Assembly: GCA_008360975.2 (NCBI GenBank)
Contig: CM039182.1
Location: forward strand, 147,316,656 to 147,380,655
Length of the DNA: 64,000 nt
Origin: Lichenostomus cassidix
Lineage: Eukaryota > Chordata > Aves > Passeriformes > Meliphagidae
Reading direction: 5' to 3'
Part shown: one piece after another, positions 22,075-34,734 of the stretch
Layout of the letters: each line of letters starts with the position of its first letter
How positions within the stretch are numbered: the stretch's first letter is position 1
The notes under the pieces: model-generated
Database searches by the model: none
Told to the model about the DNA's origin: nothing
The model's input: the letters and a program-made list of their open reading frames with translations, nothing else
Program-made: the position numbers and the translations under genes

Positions 22075-24132
22075 AAAAAACAAATTCATTTTCAACACAC
22101 ATAAGAAATAATTGCTCCAAACTTCACAAAAGCAAAGAACTTGCAGCTAGGCAAAAACAATTTTATTCCGTTTTCTGTGGAAGAATGTCACCTTTCGAGG
22201 TTTGTTTTCATTTCATTTGTAGTTTACTCCCTTTCAGCATAGCAACCAACAGACTCATCACCCCTTTGAAGTTGCTTTCTTTTTCCCACCCTGGCATTAG
22301 CTACATAGACAATTCTTCTCTCCCCTTCGACAGGGAAGGCTGAGCTGTAGTAGAGCTGTCTGGCATAGACTTAGGATATTATTTGCTATGTCTCTGTAAA
22401 TACTGAAGTGTAGCTACTTTCACAGCTGAATTTCAAAGCAACACAGTAATAAATAATAATGGATTTTCTAGGAATCATCAACGTGGAGACAAGGGAATAC
22501 AGCCTTGCACAGAGCAGACATCATGAAACGAGGCTGACAAGAAGAAAAGGAGAGAGGTGAAATTTTGATGTCAAGGTGGAGAGAAGCAACAGAGGGTGCA
22601 AGAGTGGAGACTGAAATGATCTTCCAACTGAAGGCCAAAGAGGAAAGTTCCAGAGGGAAGAGAGAGTGGTCAGTCTCTGTCAGAGTAATGAGAGAGTAAT
22701 GAGAGAATAAAAAATAAGCAAGGTAAGAAGGAAACCTTGATGGTCATCACATCAGAATTTGCCAGATCTTGCAATTGGAGATACAAGAGGTAGGAGAGGC
22801 AGTGGGGATGCTGAGCCACCATTCACTCTCCAGGCATTCTCTGAGCAGCAAGAGGGAGCAGAGCAGCCCTGGCGCTGGCCAGTGGCTGTGGTTTGCTGCA
22901 AACTGGCAGAACACAAATGGCACCTGGCAGAACCAAACACAATCTCACATCACTTCATCCCTGGTGATCCTGAGGAACATCCCAGACCTCCTCCCCTGCC
23001 ACAGCAGAGAAGAACTGATCCCATTTGTCTGCAGGGCAGCTATGCAGCACTTGTCAAACATTTCTTTTATTACAGCTGCTCTGGTCAAGTCTCTGACCAT
23101 CTCATCTACCACCCAACATGCTTCTGACTGACTGCTGGTAAATTGCATGACTTGCTCAATTTCTGAATTTCTAAAGAAACTTTGTTTCCAGGGCTGCCTT
23201 CAGTCCAAAACATGTTTTTCTTCATGTTAACCAAGTTTACCATGACACTGACTTTCCCTTCGCTACCCTTTCTGATTTAACCTAACAGCTTTTCTTTCTA
23301 TGCTATTTGAATGTCTTTAAAACATTCCCCCAAGTGTTAAACCAACCTATCCTAAAATATGCTTTATTGAACACAATGCATGAATGATGGCAATTGAGCA
23401 CTTAAAAAATGACCTACATTGAATATAATTCGCTACTGAAATACATGAATTTGTTATTCATTTTATGCTGCTCTTTTCAGAAGAGATGTTCAAGATCTTT
23501 TCAAAGTATTGCTTTAGGAATAACACCAGCTATTGTCTGACTATGAGCCTGTGAAGTCTTTCCCTTTGTCCAGTTTGAGCTGAAATCCAGATATTTACCA
23601 TCCACCATCTGCCTGGTCATTTTCCTCCTGCTTTTCTTCCTCCACCTTGCAAGGACATCACATCACTTCATCTCCACCAACTGTACCAAAATGCTGTGGC
23701 CTATTATGTCTCTGGAAGATTTCCAGCACTTGCAGAAAGCAGACTGCAGTGTACCAGTAATTGCAGTTAAAAAGAGTACATAGCTCCAGTAGCTGTTATT
23801 TATTCATTTGACATTCTTAAACATACACTTGGAATACCTACAGAGTTTCAACAAAGCTTCAGTGAAGTCTACACCCGCACTTAGTTTTTCATCCCTGTAA
23901 TTTGCAGGTCGGTCTTGTGGTTTCTTTTATTGCCAATAATTAAGTGATTCAAGGTGGATTATTTCACTCATGGAAATTTACATTTTGCTCTAAGAAAATA
24001 TGCCCTGGGAAAGTTGTGCTGCAAACCATTCCCACTTGTTGTTTCTTCATGGAAACTCCAAGCACATCCCCAGAAATGATGTAGCCTTTTCCTCATGGCT
24101 GTGTGGTACAAAGGAAAAGAAGGAATGTGGTT
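22075..24132. other. unique non-coding sequence
   Basis: No gene. Overlapping frames of 122 and 120 codons at 22759-23131 (+) share the same DNA in two frames, which argues against coding. A small 11-bp tandem repeat (AGAGTAATGAG twice) lies at 22682-22703. Confidence 0.5.
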
Positions 24133-24505
24133 TCTCACAGAGCTGTGAGTCACTGAGGCTGGCAGAGACCTCTGAGCATCATCCAGTTCAACCTGTGCTC
24201 AAAGCAGGGTCAGCTGGAGCAGTTTGCCCAGGGCCATGTGCAGGCAGGTTTGAAACACTGCAAGGATGGAGAGTCCACAACCTCTCTGGGCAGCCAGTGT
24301 CAGCTTTCACACACCCTGATTGGAAAAAATATTCTAATGTTTAAATGGCATTTCCTGAATTTCAACTTGTGCCAATCTCCTCTTGTCCTTCCACTGGATA
24401 CCACTGAGAGTCTGACTCTGTCTCTACACCCTCCCATCAGATATTTATACACATTAACAAAATCCCCTTCTCAAAATCCCAAAGAAGGGCTCATTTCCTG
24501 CTTCC
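24133..24505 (-). mobile_element. CR1 LINE, 3' region fragment
   Basis: The plus strand is the reverse complement of a CR1 tail of a different subtype from 2.7/17.1 kb. It begins TCACAGAGCTGTGAGTCACT with GAGGCTGGCAGAGACCTCTG and ATCATCCAGTTCAACCTGTG. It runs through AATGGCATTTCCTGAATTTC, TTGTGCCAATCTCCTCTTGT, GGATACCACTGAGAGTCTGA, CTCCCATCAGATATTTATAC and ACATTAACAAAATCCCCTTC. About 370 bp survive, ending near AAATCCCAAAG. Confidence 0.9.
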
Positions 24506-25660
24506 TTCCCTGTCAGTCTGTGGTAAATACTCACCCTGCACCAGCTGCATTGCTCTGCTCTCTGAGAGTGACCCAGCAGCTGATCCATCATCCATCTCAA
24601 GGCAGAGCTACATCACTTCTCCACTCTCATGTTAAGTGCAAAACCTGCTGTGGATCCTTGCTGCCCTCCCCTGTCATTCCTGTTCCTATTTTTTGCCCCA
24701 CTGATTCCCAAAGAAGATCCCACAGTCATGAAAGCCAGATCCTGTCCACTCCTTCTCTGCTCCTCCCCACTGAAGGACAAAACCATCTGGGCCACATGTG
24801 CTCAGCCCCAACCTGTGAAACCATCTGCAAACACCTGATGTGCTCCAGGTTTCCTTGGCTGGATCACTGGTGCCCACTTGGGAGTGGACAATCGCCCAGT
24901 GGCTGGACAGGCCAAAGCAGCCAGACTACAACACCCCAAATTGAGCCACTGGTCAGCAGAAAACATCCCAAGGCTGGTCAGGATGAGAGAAGGAGGCTAA
25001 AAGCCCCACAGGAGGGAGTCACCTCTGCTATCAGCCACCCTTCTCAGGCTCAGCTGGCTCAGATGCTGGCTGGACAGAGCTGCCAGACCCTCATCCACAC
25101 CCAGGAGCTGTTCTGGAGCTGCAGATCTGCAGGTGGAGCAGGAACCTTCCTCCAGAGGCCAGAATTCACAAGTTTCTGCATTTGCCATCACAGAAATCTT
25201 CATTATCCCATCTGATCAGCAAAGACTCCCAGCACATCCTTTGGTACAGCTGGGAGTTCAAGTTTTTTGTGTCTTCAGGGTCTTGGAGAAGAGCCAGTCA
25301 CTCTTTCTGTGGACCATTGTGCAGCAGCTGCTGCCTCTGGGAGCTGTTCTTTAAGGCCAGCAGCTATACAGGATTCTCCATAGCACCTGCTGAAAGAGTG
25401 TTTGATTTTCCCCAGCCAGGAGTCAGCTGGAACAAAAGAAACTCAAAGCACATTCTAATCAGGAATGGCTGGAAGAAGCTGCTAGAGCCTGCTGGAAGAG
25501 AGGCCTCCTGTAGCTCTCCTTTCCCAACCCTGAAAATCCTTGAAGAGTTCCCAGGAGACCTCTGACAGCCCTAGAGGTTCCCTGGAGACCTCAAAGGAAG
25601 GCACAGGAGCTGCTCATCTGTTGGCTGCCTCTTCTAGCTGCACTCACACCCTGAATTTAC
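24506..25660. other. GC-richer block of unknown origin with the window's longest ORF
   Basis: This 1.15-kb stretch is visibly richer in G and C than its surroundings. It contains most of a 325-codon open frame (24238-25215 +) and parts of overlapping 127- and 73-codon frames. The 325-codon frame begins inside the antisense CR1 copy next door, so its first 90 or so codons are translated LINE antisense. The product is rich in S, P, Q, H and C, with no signal peptide, membrane helix or domain I recognise. I do not call a gene. It could be an unrecognised dispersed repeat, an old retroelement flank, or a GC-rich unique region. An imperfect direct repeat (GTTCCCAGGAGACCTC / GTTCCCTGGAGACCTC) lies near 25.54-25.59 kb. 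Confidence 0.45.
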
Positions 25661-26599
25661 TGCTGAAAGCATCCCTTTTTATTTGGAAATGGAGGGAAGA
25701 GTACAAGTTTACAGATAAACAATACAAAAGCCATCAAGTGGAACCTTCTTAGCTTGCAGTGGAATAGGGCTGTTAAATCCTATCCCATCCCTGGCCCAAA
25801 CAGTGCAAATTGACGTTTAATCAGAAATACTGCAAATTTCTACATTGCTTTGACATTATCCATTTTTCTTGGTGCCTTTGTTTTCCTGTGTAACCAAACA
25901 GCTGTTACAAATCTCTGTGTAAAAAATAAAATGGAACAAATTAAAGATTTCTGTAAAGTGATGGGAGAAGTGGCAAAACAATTAAGTTTGCAATGTTGCA
26001 ATTATTTAAAACCCATCTACTGAAACTCAAACTTGCAAACATTAAGGGGCCACTATGGAAGATCAACGAGGCATTAGATAAACTCTGCAAATGAGGTGCT
26101 GGTTTGAAACTGCACTGGAGAGAACAGCATCTGAACTTCCCATGGAATAGACAATGCTGGCAGACAGATAAGTAATTTCTGTTCTATAATGCTGACATCA
26201 CTAGCTCAGAAAGAAAGCATTTGTAGTTGTCCTTGTAGCAGTGGTTGTTACTCCTCTAGGACTAGGAAAAAGTAGAGATCAATGCATTGCAGTGCTGCAT
26301 TTATGCATTTTTATAGTAAGTGAAGAAATATCTGATTCTCATCCCTGTGTCTTCCCATTTAAAAAGGGAAAAATCCAAGGGTACTGGCTACCTACAACTA
26401 CTTTTTCTTGTGATTGATTGACTCAATATCAGCTTTTTAGTGAAGAGGAGGCCAAGGGGGACTACAATCTCAGCCTCCCACTGCTCCAAGGGCAGTTGTG
26501 AAGATGATGGAGACAAGTGCTTCTCAATCATGGACAAGACCACGATTTGGAGGTTCAGACTGGGTATCAGGAAATGATTCTGCACTTGCAGAATAGTGA
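25661..26599. other. unique non-coding sequence
   Basis: AT-leaning sequence with no gene and no repeat recognised. Confidence 0.55.
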
Positions 26600-26765
26600 A
26601 GTGCTGGAAATGGTCATCCAGGGACCAAATCTCTGCTCCCTGGTCAAACCTCCAGCCTTAGAGGTATTTGAGACTCACTTCAGGCAAAGCTAACCTGATA
26701 CACTTTGTGCTTTGAGCTGGAGGCAGGACTGGAGACTTCCAGCAGCTCCTTCCAAGGGACATTTT
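26600..26765 (+). mobile_element. old CR1 tail (diverged)
   Basis: Read in sense, CCTTAGAGGTATTTGAGACT, CTTCAGGCAAAGCTAACCTG, TTTGAGCTGGAGGCAGGACT and GGAGACTTCCAGCAGCTCCT, then TCCAAGGGACA. These follow the order of an old CR1 3' end (GGAGGTATTCAAGACC ... GGGTTGGACTAGATGACC TCCAGAGGTCCCTTCCAACC). The match is imperfect throughout and the terminal ATTCTATGA repeats are missing. Strand follows the consensus direction. Confidence 0.5.
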
Positions 26766-27069
26766 TACCTTCTATGACATGAGCTTGGTGGTGCCTGCAA
26801 AGGTTTTTGCCCCAACTGTAATCTGCTCATTGGTGCCTTTCCCTCATTCCCTCAAGTCTGTCTCCTCTCCTCCAGATTTCACAAATTTGCAGAAATTTCA
26901 TTGTCACTGAGATCTCTACCTCTCTATAAAATTGCATAAAAAATTGGTGAACAAATTAAAGACACTCAGGGAGAGCGAAGGAGAAAAGTCAGAAATGCAA
27001 ACACACTTTCTCTTCTTTCCAGACAGGAATGATCACACATTTATTTTGTTTTGCTCCAACAAAATGGTT

Positions 27070-27089
27070 CCACAGGCCACTGCCTGTGG
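27070..27089. repeat. perfect 8-bp hairpin
   Basis: CCACAGGC, a four-base loop CACT, then GCCTGTGG. It is an exact inverted repeat, too short for a microRNA precursor and without a following T run. It may be coincidence. Confidence 0.7.
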
Positions 27090-28195
27090 TAATTCCTGTC
27101 CTTTTCAGTATGTCCTGAACACAGATATGTCAAGGCACAGAACCACCATTCATCTTCCCAACACATGCACATCCTCCTCTGCACACTCCTTTTTCTGAGC
27201 CCTACGGTGCCAACTGTGCCAGACAGGATCCCAGACAGCCCAGACAACTGCTCTGACCTGCTATTGTAATTCCTGTGTTCTGGCTCCCATGTAACATTTA
27301 TGTCCAGGACCTGATTTGCAAACCCAGATGAGGATATAGGGCAGGAGAGAGCAGATGGAACAGCACGTTATGACCTCCTGGTGGTATTTCTCCTCATGCA
27401 ATGACTGAGCTGAGAAAAAGTTACAACGCCAGGCTCTCCAAGATGCTAAACTGAGATCAAAATCAGCAAATAAAAATGTCAAGTGAAAGCTGTTCCTGTG
27501 CATCACAAATAGCAGCACTGTCAGGCAGTGAGTCCAAAGGGAAACACTGAGCTGCCCATGTTGGGAAGCTGTTGAGGAGTTGGAACACTTAATGCTTCAT
27601 GTATTTAACAGGTCATTTCCACACTTAATGATTAACACACTGTGCACCCACACAGTGCATGAATGATGGCTGAAATACCAGCCATTAGCTCAACTGGGTT
27701 GAGAAAAGAGTGTTTTGGCTTGTTTGGATGGGATTAGCTGTCCATCATACACTCCCAGCAGAGCTGCTGGCCCAATTGCTATGGGAAAGAAGACATACAG
27801 AACTCCAGCGAGCCTTTTGAGCTCTGACTCCATCATGAAATGTCTTTTATTTACCACCACCTTTCACCAAAACCTCCTCAAACCTTCCATGTAAAATAAA
27901 TACCAAAAGTCCTTTGGGCTCGTTGACAGCAACCTCTGTATTGGTAACAACCCTAAATGAGAGAGAACTGTTTGCTCTTTCTTTTGTTTCACTATTTGAC
28001 AAGGTTGGCTTCTGCCTGGCAAGTGAGAGCAGCAGAACTGCAAATGCCATTCATTAGTTTCCTCTTTTGAAAGAAGTTCAGTCCTGTTTCACAGTGATGC
28101 TCAAGGCTTGTACAGACACCATCTGATAGAGGCAGATCTCTATTGCCCCGAATTCCTCACCTACTGCTGAACGTGTCCAGAGCTTTCTGACCCAC

Positions 28196-28227
28196 CTTAC
28201 TCCTTCCATTCCTTACTCCTTCCATTC
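28196..28227. repeat. 16-bp perfect tandem duplication
   Basis: CTTACTCCTTCCATTC occurs twice head to tail with no mismatch, a small replication-slippage duplication in pyrimidine-rich DNA. Confidence 0.95.
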
Positions 28228-28714
28228 ACAGTGGGGAAGATCAGAAATCTCATTACATTGAACCATTAAAAACCAAGCAGATCTTTTCGTGCCTCTCTGA
28301 GCCCCTGTGGGATCCAGACTTACAGAATTCATCTGCTTGACCTCAGGGGTCCCACTACAGGAAAAAAACATCTGATGAGGTTTCCCCCTGGATTGAGGAC
28401 TCTGTATTGTGCATCACTTGTGTTTCTGGGAATTTATTCCTCTGCCTGCTTTTCACTGTTTTTATTATTACTGGTTTTGGTGGTGGTATTGCTGTTGCTA
28501 TTATTATGTTTTACTTTATTTCAATTACTAAACAGTTTTTATCTCAACCCATGGATTTTACCTTTTTCTACTCCTCTCCCCATCCCCCCAAAGTGCTACA
28601 CAGTTAAACTGCAACACAGAGAACAACAGTACTTTGCTCACATTCTTTAAGACTCAGAGTATTAGTCAGCTAAAACCCACTGAGCCATTAGAAAAGCCAC
28701 CCACGAACTTCCAA

Positions 28715-28728
28715 TTTTTTTTTTTTTT
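28715..28728. repeat. poly(T) run, 14 nt
   Basis: Homopolymer of 14 T, followed by AAATAGAGAGG. No recognised element is attached. Confidence 0.9.
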
Positions 28729-30997
28729 AAATAGAGAGGCTAAAATCATCTTTGTCAGAGATATGCAAGAGAATTGTGTAATGCAAGTTTTATTCTAGTT
28801 TTCTTAGCTTTTCCTACGCTTCTGAGCTCAAGCATCCCCATTTTCTCTATTCTTTGTCTCCTATTTGCACAAGTTTTTTATTCACCCATGAAATTCATTA
28901 GACATTATTGCACACAACCCTAAGCACAACATACCAACTAAAGAAAGGGGGGAAAAAACCAAACAAGGATGAGTGAGCATAATGGACCCACATGGGACAA
29001 CTACAATGTGTAATTATTATTACTGCTAAAATCTTACAGCGTGACGATGAGTTAAAACCAACATACAACCAAAAAAAGCAAAACAATGCAAAACCACCTT
29101 GATAACAAGCAACCTATTAAAAAGATAAAGAGCAACAGTGAATAAATGAGTTCTGCTAAATATGTTAATTGGCATCACCATTATCACCAAAACACAATCC
29201 TAGTTGCAACTCCAAGTTCTTTTTTTTGCAGTTCATTTCACTTCTGCTTTAAGGTTCCTGACAACACCTAGGATTTTCCCAATGTTCATGACTCAATTCT
29301 TGCCCAAAATATGTATGGGCACTGGAGAAAGCACCATTACTTCCTATTTTCTCCTTACATTTTTTTTCCCCTTAATTTTACCTTAAAGTTAACCAGATTT
29401 TAATGTTCCTCCATAGCTATTAAATTAGGAAATCTGAGCCAAGCAATCTGCACACTTCCATCCTTTTGGGTCTCCAGCTGTTTCAACAACCTTTTTTAGT
29501 TAAACCGTAAAAGAACTTCCTCCCACCCCTAAATTCAGGGGTCTATTCAGAATAATCTGCTCCCAGCAGCTAATTTAGGTACCATGACTGCTCTTCTGCA
29601 CAGCCAGCCTGGTCTGGCAGCACTGGATTGTAGGTGGCCTGAATCACTGATCACTTTCCCAAATTCAGATGCTAAAGATAGGCTCCTGTAGAAAAACAGT
29701 CTGAATATGGCATATCTCTGCCAGGTTTTCTCCCATGATTTGTGTTTGCCCAGCTCTGAACCTCTCAACATCTCATCACAGATGCTGCAAGAAACATTTG
29801 TCACTTCAGAGTCTCTTTCCTGGAACTTGCACTGTAACCATGTCTCTGCTTCATGGTGTCTATCCCTCCTTCTTAATGCTTCCCTTTATTTAAATTATCT
29901 AATCCCTATTTGGAAATAGTTTGTAGATCCTGTTTATATTCTATTTAATGCAATTTATAGACTATTGCTTAGAATGGTCTGGTGCTGCACAAAGCATTGC
30001 TGACCATGAAATCCCAGTGTCCTCCAACAGGACAGAAATGCTCTCTCATTCAAGCCATCATCTCTACTTGCCTCAGACCTTTTTTTCCCTTTAGCATCTC
30101 TTCAAACTTCCCTGATTTAGCTGAGTTCACTATTAATTCATCTACTTTCTATTTACCAGGCTTTGTTGCAGTCAAACCAAACAGTCAGGTGACTGATGTC
30201 AAATTTGGTCTGAAATACAAATGGCTGTGAGAATTTTAGTGCTCGATTCTGCCAGCCTTCATTCTAAGAAGAAATCCTGATTTATAAAAAAGGTCACCTT
30301 TGAATGAGCAGCAGCAGTGCTGATAAAAATCTGCAGGACTGAACTTTATAAATGCAATTTTTTGCAGGTTATTTAGAGAGAACAAAACAAGCAGACGATC
30401 AGATTTAGACATCTGTTTTAAAGACAACTCTGCAAATTGTCTGGAGACCAAAATAGATTATTAGCAGGAAATGGAGTTTTCTTAATATTGAATTTGATCC
30501 TGCCCTACTGAAAATCAATGGAATTTTGTCCCAGACTTTTATGTGAAAGGGACTTAACAAGCAACATATACAAAAGCAGAGTTACAGCAACTGTCAAGGG
30601 GAAAGCTCAGTTAGGATAAACTTTAAATTTCAATATAAAAGCATTTCTGCTGAAGAAAGGAGAATGAAAGGGAAACATAGGAAGAGATAAATGTCTGATT
30701 TGAGTGGAATTGCTGAATGCAATAGTGGAACCATTCAGCCTTCTGCATAATCCATGAAGTATAAAAACCAAGGGAAAGCAAAGAAAATCCAGAATACTTA
30801 GGTCCACAGGAGTGTGATTCCATACAGAAGTGTTCACATGGAAAGCACTGGTGCTTCCCTTAGTGATGCTATTTTCACTTTGGTATCTTCAAACAAAAAT
30901 ATCAGAATATTTTACCCACGTCAATTAAGACTCAGAATCCTTCTGGGACACACATCCTTATTACACCCATTTTTGCAGACTACAATGACACAGAGAT

Positions 30998-31029
30998 TGA
31001 CTCATTAAAGGCCAGAAAATGAGTCAGCA
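30998..31029. promoter_or_regulatory. paired AP-1 / NF-E2-type motifs (candidate)
   Basis: TGACTCA at 30998-31004 and TGAGTCA at 31020-31026 are both exact AP-1 heptamers, starting 22 bp apart (about two helical turns). The second is embedded in TGAGTCAGCA, whose complement TGCTGACTCA matches the NF-E2/MAF-type consensus. A real enhancer would be expected to be open chromatin in the right cell type; the sequence alone cannot show this. Confidence 0.35.
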
Positions 31030-33404
31030 AAGAACAAGAACCCCAAAGCCCCAATCATCCATTGTCTGTGATAACCACTAAATAACCTCTCTCTTCGTCA
31101 TTAGTCAGCCTTGGGAATAAAGCCACTTATCTGAGAAATAAAACTATTCCTTACTTGATGTTTGCCTTTTTTCGTATGTTTGTTTTCCACTATGATTGCC
31201 TCCCAACATTTCCCAGCCTTGAACACAGACTGATGCACTTAATTTTGACAGACACAAAATCCCTCTTAAATCTGCTGCAGTGTTTATACTGGGATGCATA
31301 AAAATGACTTTGTGAAACAGAGTCTCGGAATAGAAAACGAGATTAAAAATATTTTGCACATGAAGACTTCTCTAGGCTATGAGAGAAAGAGCAGAATATT
31401 ACAAACCTTATTCTCTTTCTCCAGATCGCCTAAAGGGACCCCTACAGCAGAACTATTATCTTTAATCTCATTTTCTCTTTTCAGCATGTATTTTATTTTC
31501 TTCTCTCTGCTAACAATACTCTGGCCTCTTAATAGCTCCTGAGTTCACCTCCTAGAAAGATATTCTAGGATAACCTTGTCAGTATTAGATTTGCAAAGGT
31601 TTAGAAACAGCTTGGGTTCTCTCTGTGCTAACAAACACTTAGTGCTAAATGCCTTCTCAACGAGTGTATTGCAGAAGTGATTTGGTCAGTGTATGAGGCA
31701 GTTTGCTTTACAAGCATGAACCTCCCTGGCCTGCCAGTATTACTGTAAAATAGAATCATTTTCCTAAATGGTTTCATTAAAGGGACATTGTGAGGCTGAA
31801 TAGGAGCTATTGAATGAAAATGGACAGAGAGGATTTTCAGTCATGCCAAACCAGTCTGTGGCATCAGTGACAGAGGTTTCACTGAAAAAAACCCAAAAGT
31901 CTCCATCGCTTTGTTTGGAGTTGAACACATTTGCAATGATTCTGAGAGATTCACTGCCACTGTGGCTGCAGAGCCTCATCAGCCATCATCGAGCCAATCT
32001 GCCAGGAGAACCCAGGATGAGTTACTGTCTGACAATGCCAACACTTTAATTCGCTGTGGAAAATCATCATCTTCCCCTTCTTCAAATAATTCTTGTTGAA
32101 TTGCCCCCCCCAATTTATTCATCCCATGGAAAGCCACGATGGGAATATCAAGAAGGAAAAGTGAGCCCCACAGAGCAACCCCAGCCTCTCCTCGAAGGGA
32201 TGTCTCACCAAGCAGCTTGAAGGCAGCAACAAATTCTGGGTTTTAATGAGAACCAGGAAGATGAGGTCCAGGAGAGCATCGTGTGAGACAGCTGTTGCTA
32301 TTTTCAATGTACAGCAATGCTGGAGCACAGACTGTGCCTTCCATCCTTTGGGATTTTTCATCTTTCTCTGGAAGATGGGAGGATGGGATATCCTGAAGGG
32401 ACTCCACCTACACAATAATTTAACTTGGCCCATGGGCACGGGCACCAGGATTTTTCTTGTTCCTTTTTCTGGCCTGAAGCCCACATTTGAATTTCTGGAA
32501 GACTGAAACATATATCCCTAATGGCTTGAGGCTGGAAATGTTGTAGTTGAGTGACACTTAGTGGGCTGTGACAAAGAGAATTGATGATCTGTCCTTCATT
32601 TCTGCTGAATCTCTGAGTGCATTTCCACACAGGAAGGTTCTTTAATCAGGTACAATACAATTCTTCCTCAGACCTGCCCCACAAAACAAGTGCTATTGCA
32701 ATATCTTCCACAAAAAAGTCATATGAACAAATATAATCATTCCCATCAATAGGATTCACCTCCTCAAACTGCAGCCATGCAAAAGTGAGATCTCTCGAAG
32801 TTCATGGAGATAAACATACTCTGAAATGTATTTCCACTCCCCCTGTCCTTGGCAGCTCTCATAGGATGGGAAGACTTGCCCTGGAACTATACATCTCACA
32901 GAGCCTGGACTTCCAGGCATTTCAAATTAAAGGAGATTAATATCTGTATCTATACCTATAGTCCACAAGTGAGCTAATTACCCACAAACTCCTACGGTCA
33001 CAGACTCAACAGTAATTCAGGGGGCTGCCTTTTTATTGTTATCAGTATTTTGAAGCCACATTTCTAACACTAAATCCATTTTCAGATAGCATGGGCATAA
33101 AAACAGTTGAGAAATATGTAGGTGTCACGGGTGTAGGTGGAGTTTCTGCAATTCATCTTGTTTCACATCCACTGTAAAGATAAATATCAATGCATGGCAA
33201 TACTCTTGGAACTTGTTTATCTTGTTGCTGATTCATGGCTTATTGGTCATTAAAGGGAAATCAGTGCCATGAAGTTATATTTCTGTGTGAGTAGTAAGCA
33301 AAATATAATGAGGACAAGCAGATATAAACTTTCAATGGCCCAGGAAAAACACAGAGGTTAGCAAATGAGTGATGTTATGCACAAACTCCTGTAAAAATAA
33401 AAGC

Positions 33405-33428
33405 AAGAAGAGAAAGAAACAAAGAAAG

Positions 33429-33499
<71 letters not shown>

Positions 33500-33501
33500 A
33501 G
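33405..33501. repeat. (GAAA)n microsatellite
   Basis: About 18 uninterrupted GAAA units at 33430-33501, with an impure purine lead-in (AGCAAGAAGAGAAAGAAAC) before them. The KERKKERK/SFFLSFFL frames it creates on the two strands are artefacts. The purity of the core suggests recent expansion and likely length polymorphism. Confidence 0.97.
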
Positions 33502-33729
33502 GCTGTCATATTTCCCTGAACTCTCAGCCACCTTTCCTTGCAGCTTGCTCCACATTACAGACCCCACATGCATCTCTGTCAAGCCATTCTCACTGTAAGC
33601 TACTGTCATCCAAGCTGGGGCCTGAAACAGAACTGAGAGACCAATAAATCATGCTACAAAAGAGAAACTCAAACACCACACAGAGGGCTCTTTTTTCCTT
33701 CCTCTCTGATTTCCTAATGCCTTTCCTCC

Positions 33730-33744
33730 TTTTTTTTTTTTTTT
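33730..33744. repeat. poly(T) run, 15 nt
   Basis: Homopolymer of 15 T following CTTTCCTCC. No retroposon body was identified on the minus strand next to it. Confidence 0.9.
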
Positions 33745-34685
33745 GGTCTTATGTGATGCATCTTGCAAAGGCATTGGCAGATCAACAAAGCTCATGGACA
33801 AAGACAATAAATCCTCATCATCCTTAGTGTGACTTGTGCTAGCCAACTAAATCTAAGTTGATTTTCTTTGTGAGATGGGATTGGATCAAACCCTGATATC
33901 AGAAAGTGACTGAACTTTCCAGAAGTTCAGCAGAGTGAATTTGCTTGATATGAAGAGTTGCAGGATATGCCCTCAAATACCTATTGATGGAGTCTATTCA
34001 TTTATATTGATTGCACCTTCCAAGTACTGTGTGATGGCATTTTTCTAGACTTAATTCTGGTGTTACCTGCAATAATAATATATTTATGCAACTGCTGTAC
34101 ATCTGTGTAGTTAATGAATTAACAGAGCTGAATCAGGCCAGTCATTCAGTGTCTGCTTGACTAGAGACTGAATTTGATAATAGACTGTGCTCTTAGCAAC
34201 AGGATGAGTATTTCAGGATGGATATATTATGGGGGAAAAAAACCTAAATGAGATGAGTACTGACTACAGCACAGCCAGGAATGGAAGAAGGACTGATCCT
34301 TGGAGAGAGCTTTCACTGAGCTAAGCAGGAAGCTTTAGCTACACACAGGGTATATTCATAAGGTATAAAATAAAAACAAATTGGCATATCCTACCCAATG
34401 TTTCACTATTGCTCTTAACAGATAATGATCAATGCTAAAAATACATCAGAAAAAAGACAGTCTTGGTACCCAAAGGTTTCTCGCTTCCACGGAAAACCTT
34501 TCAGTGGATCCTCTTTGCTGTGATGACAATCATCTCTACAGATGATTTAAATCTCCAGCATTTTCAAGAGAACAATCTTAACCAAAACTAAATTTCTTCC
34601 TCCCACACAAATCATTGCTACTATGGCAAAACCCAAGTTCCTCTCTGGGTAAATATTCCAACTATTTTGCTGTGCTGCTTTTTTT

Positions 34686-34734
34686 GGGGGTTTGTTTGTG
34701 GGGTTTGGTTTGGTGGTTTTTGGGGTGGTGGTGG
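34686..34734 (+). repeat. G/T-rich low-complexity tract
   Basis: GGTTT- and GGT-rich sequence with three runs of four or five G (34686, 34700, 34722) plus many GG pairs. It could form a two-tier, or an imperfect three-tier, G-quadruplex on the plus strand. It is also simple-sequence DNA that arises by slippage. Confidence 0.75.

Larger units (their letters stand above)
26766..33404. other. unique non-coding sequence
   Basis: No gene recognised in 6.6 kb and no clear transposon. Small features within are listed separately: a perfect hairpin at 27070-27089, a 16-bp tandem duplication at 28196-28227, a poly(T) run at 28715-28728, and a pair of AP-1-type sites at 30998-31029. Frames of 130 and 86 codons near 32.1-32.5 kb overlap on opposite strands and look like chance. 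Confidence 0.5.

Noticed and set aside
22759..23131. Two overlapping plus-strand frames (122 and 120 codons)
   Set aside because: Same DNA open in two frames, neither product recognisable; fits chance.
24238..25215. 325-codon ORF as a gene
   Set aside because: It starts inside an antisense CR1 copy, has no recognisable domain, and lies in GC-rich, CpG-poor DNA where stop codons are scarcer. Kept only as a finding.
27070..27089. Hairpin as a terminator or microRNA
   Set aside because: Stem is only 8 bp, no U-tract follows, and intrinsic terminators are not expected in vertebrate DNA.
33358..33647. Lys/Glu- and Phe/Leu/Ser-repeat ORFs
   Set aside because: Artefacts of the GAAA microsatellite.
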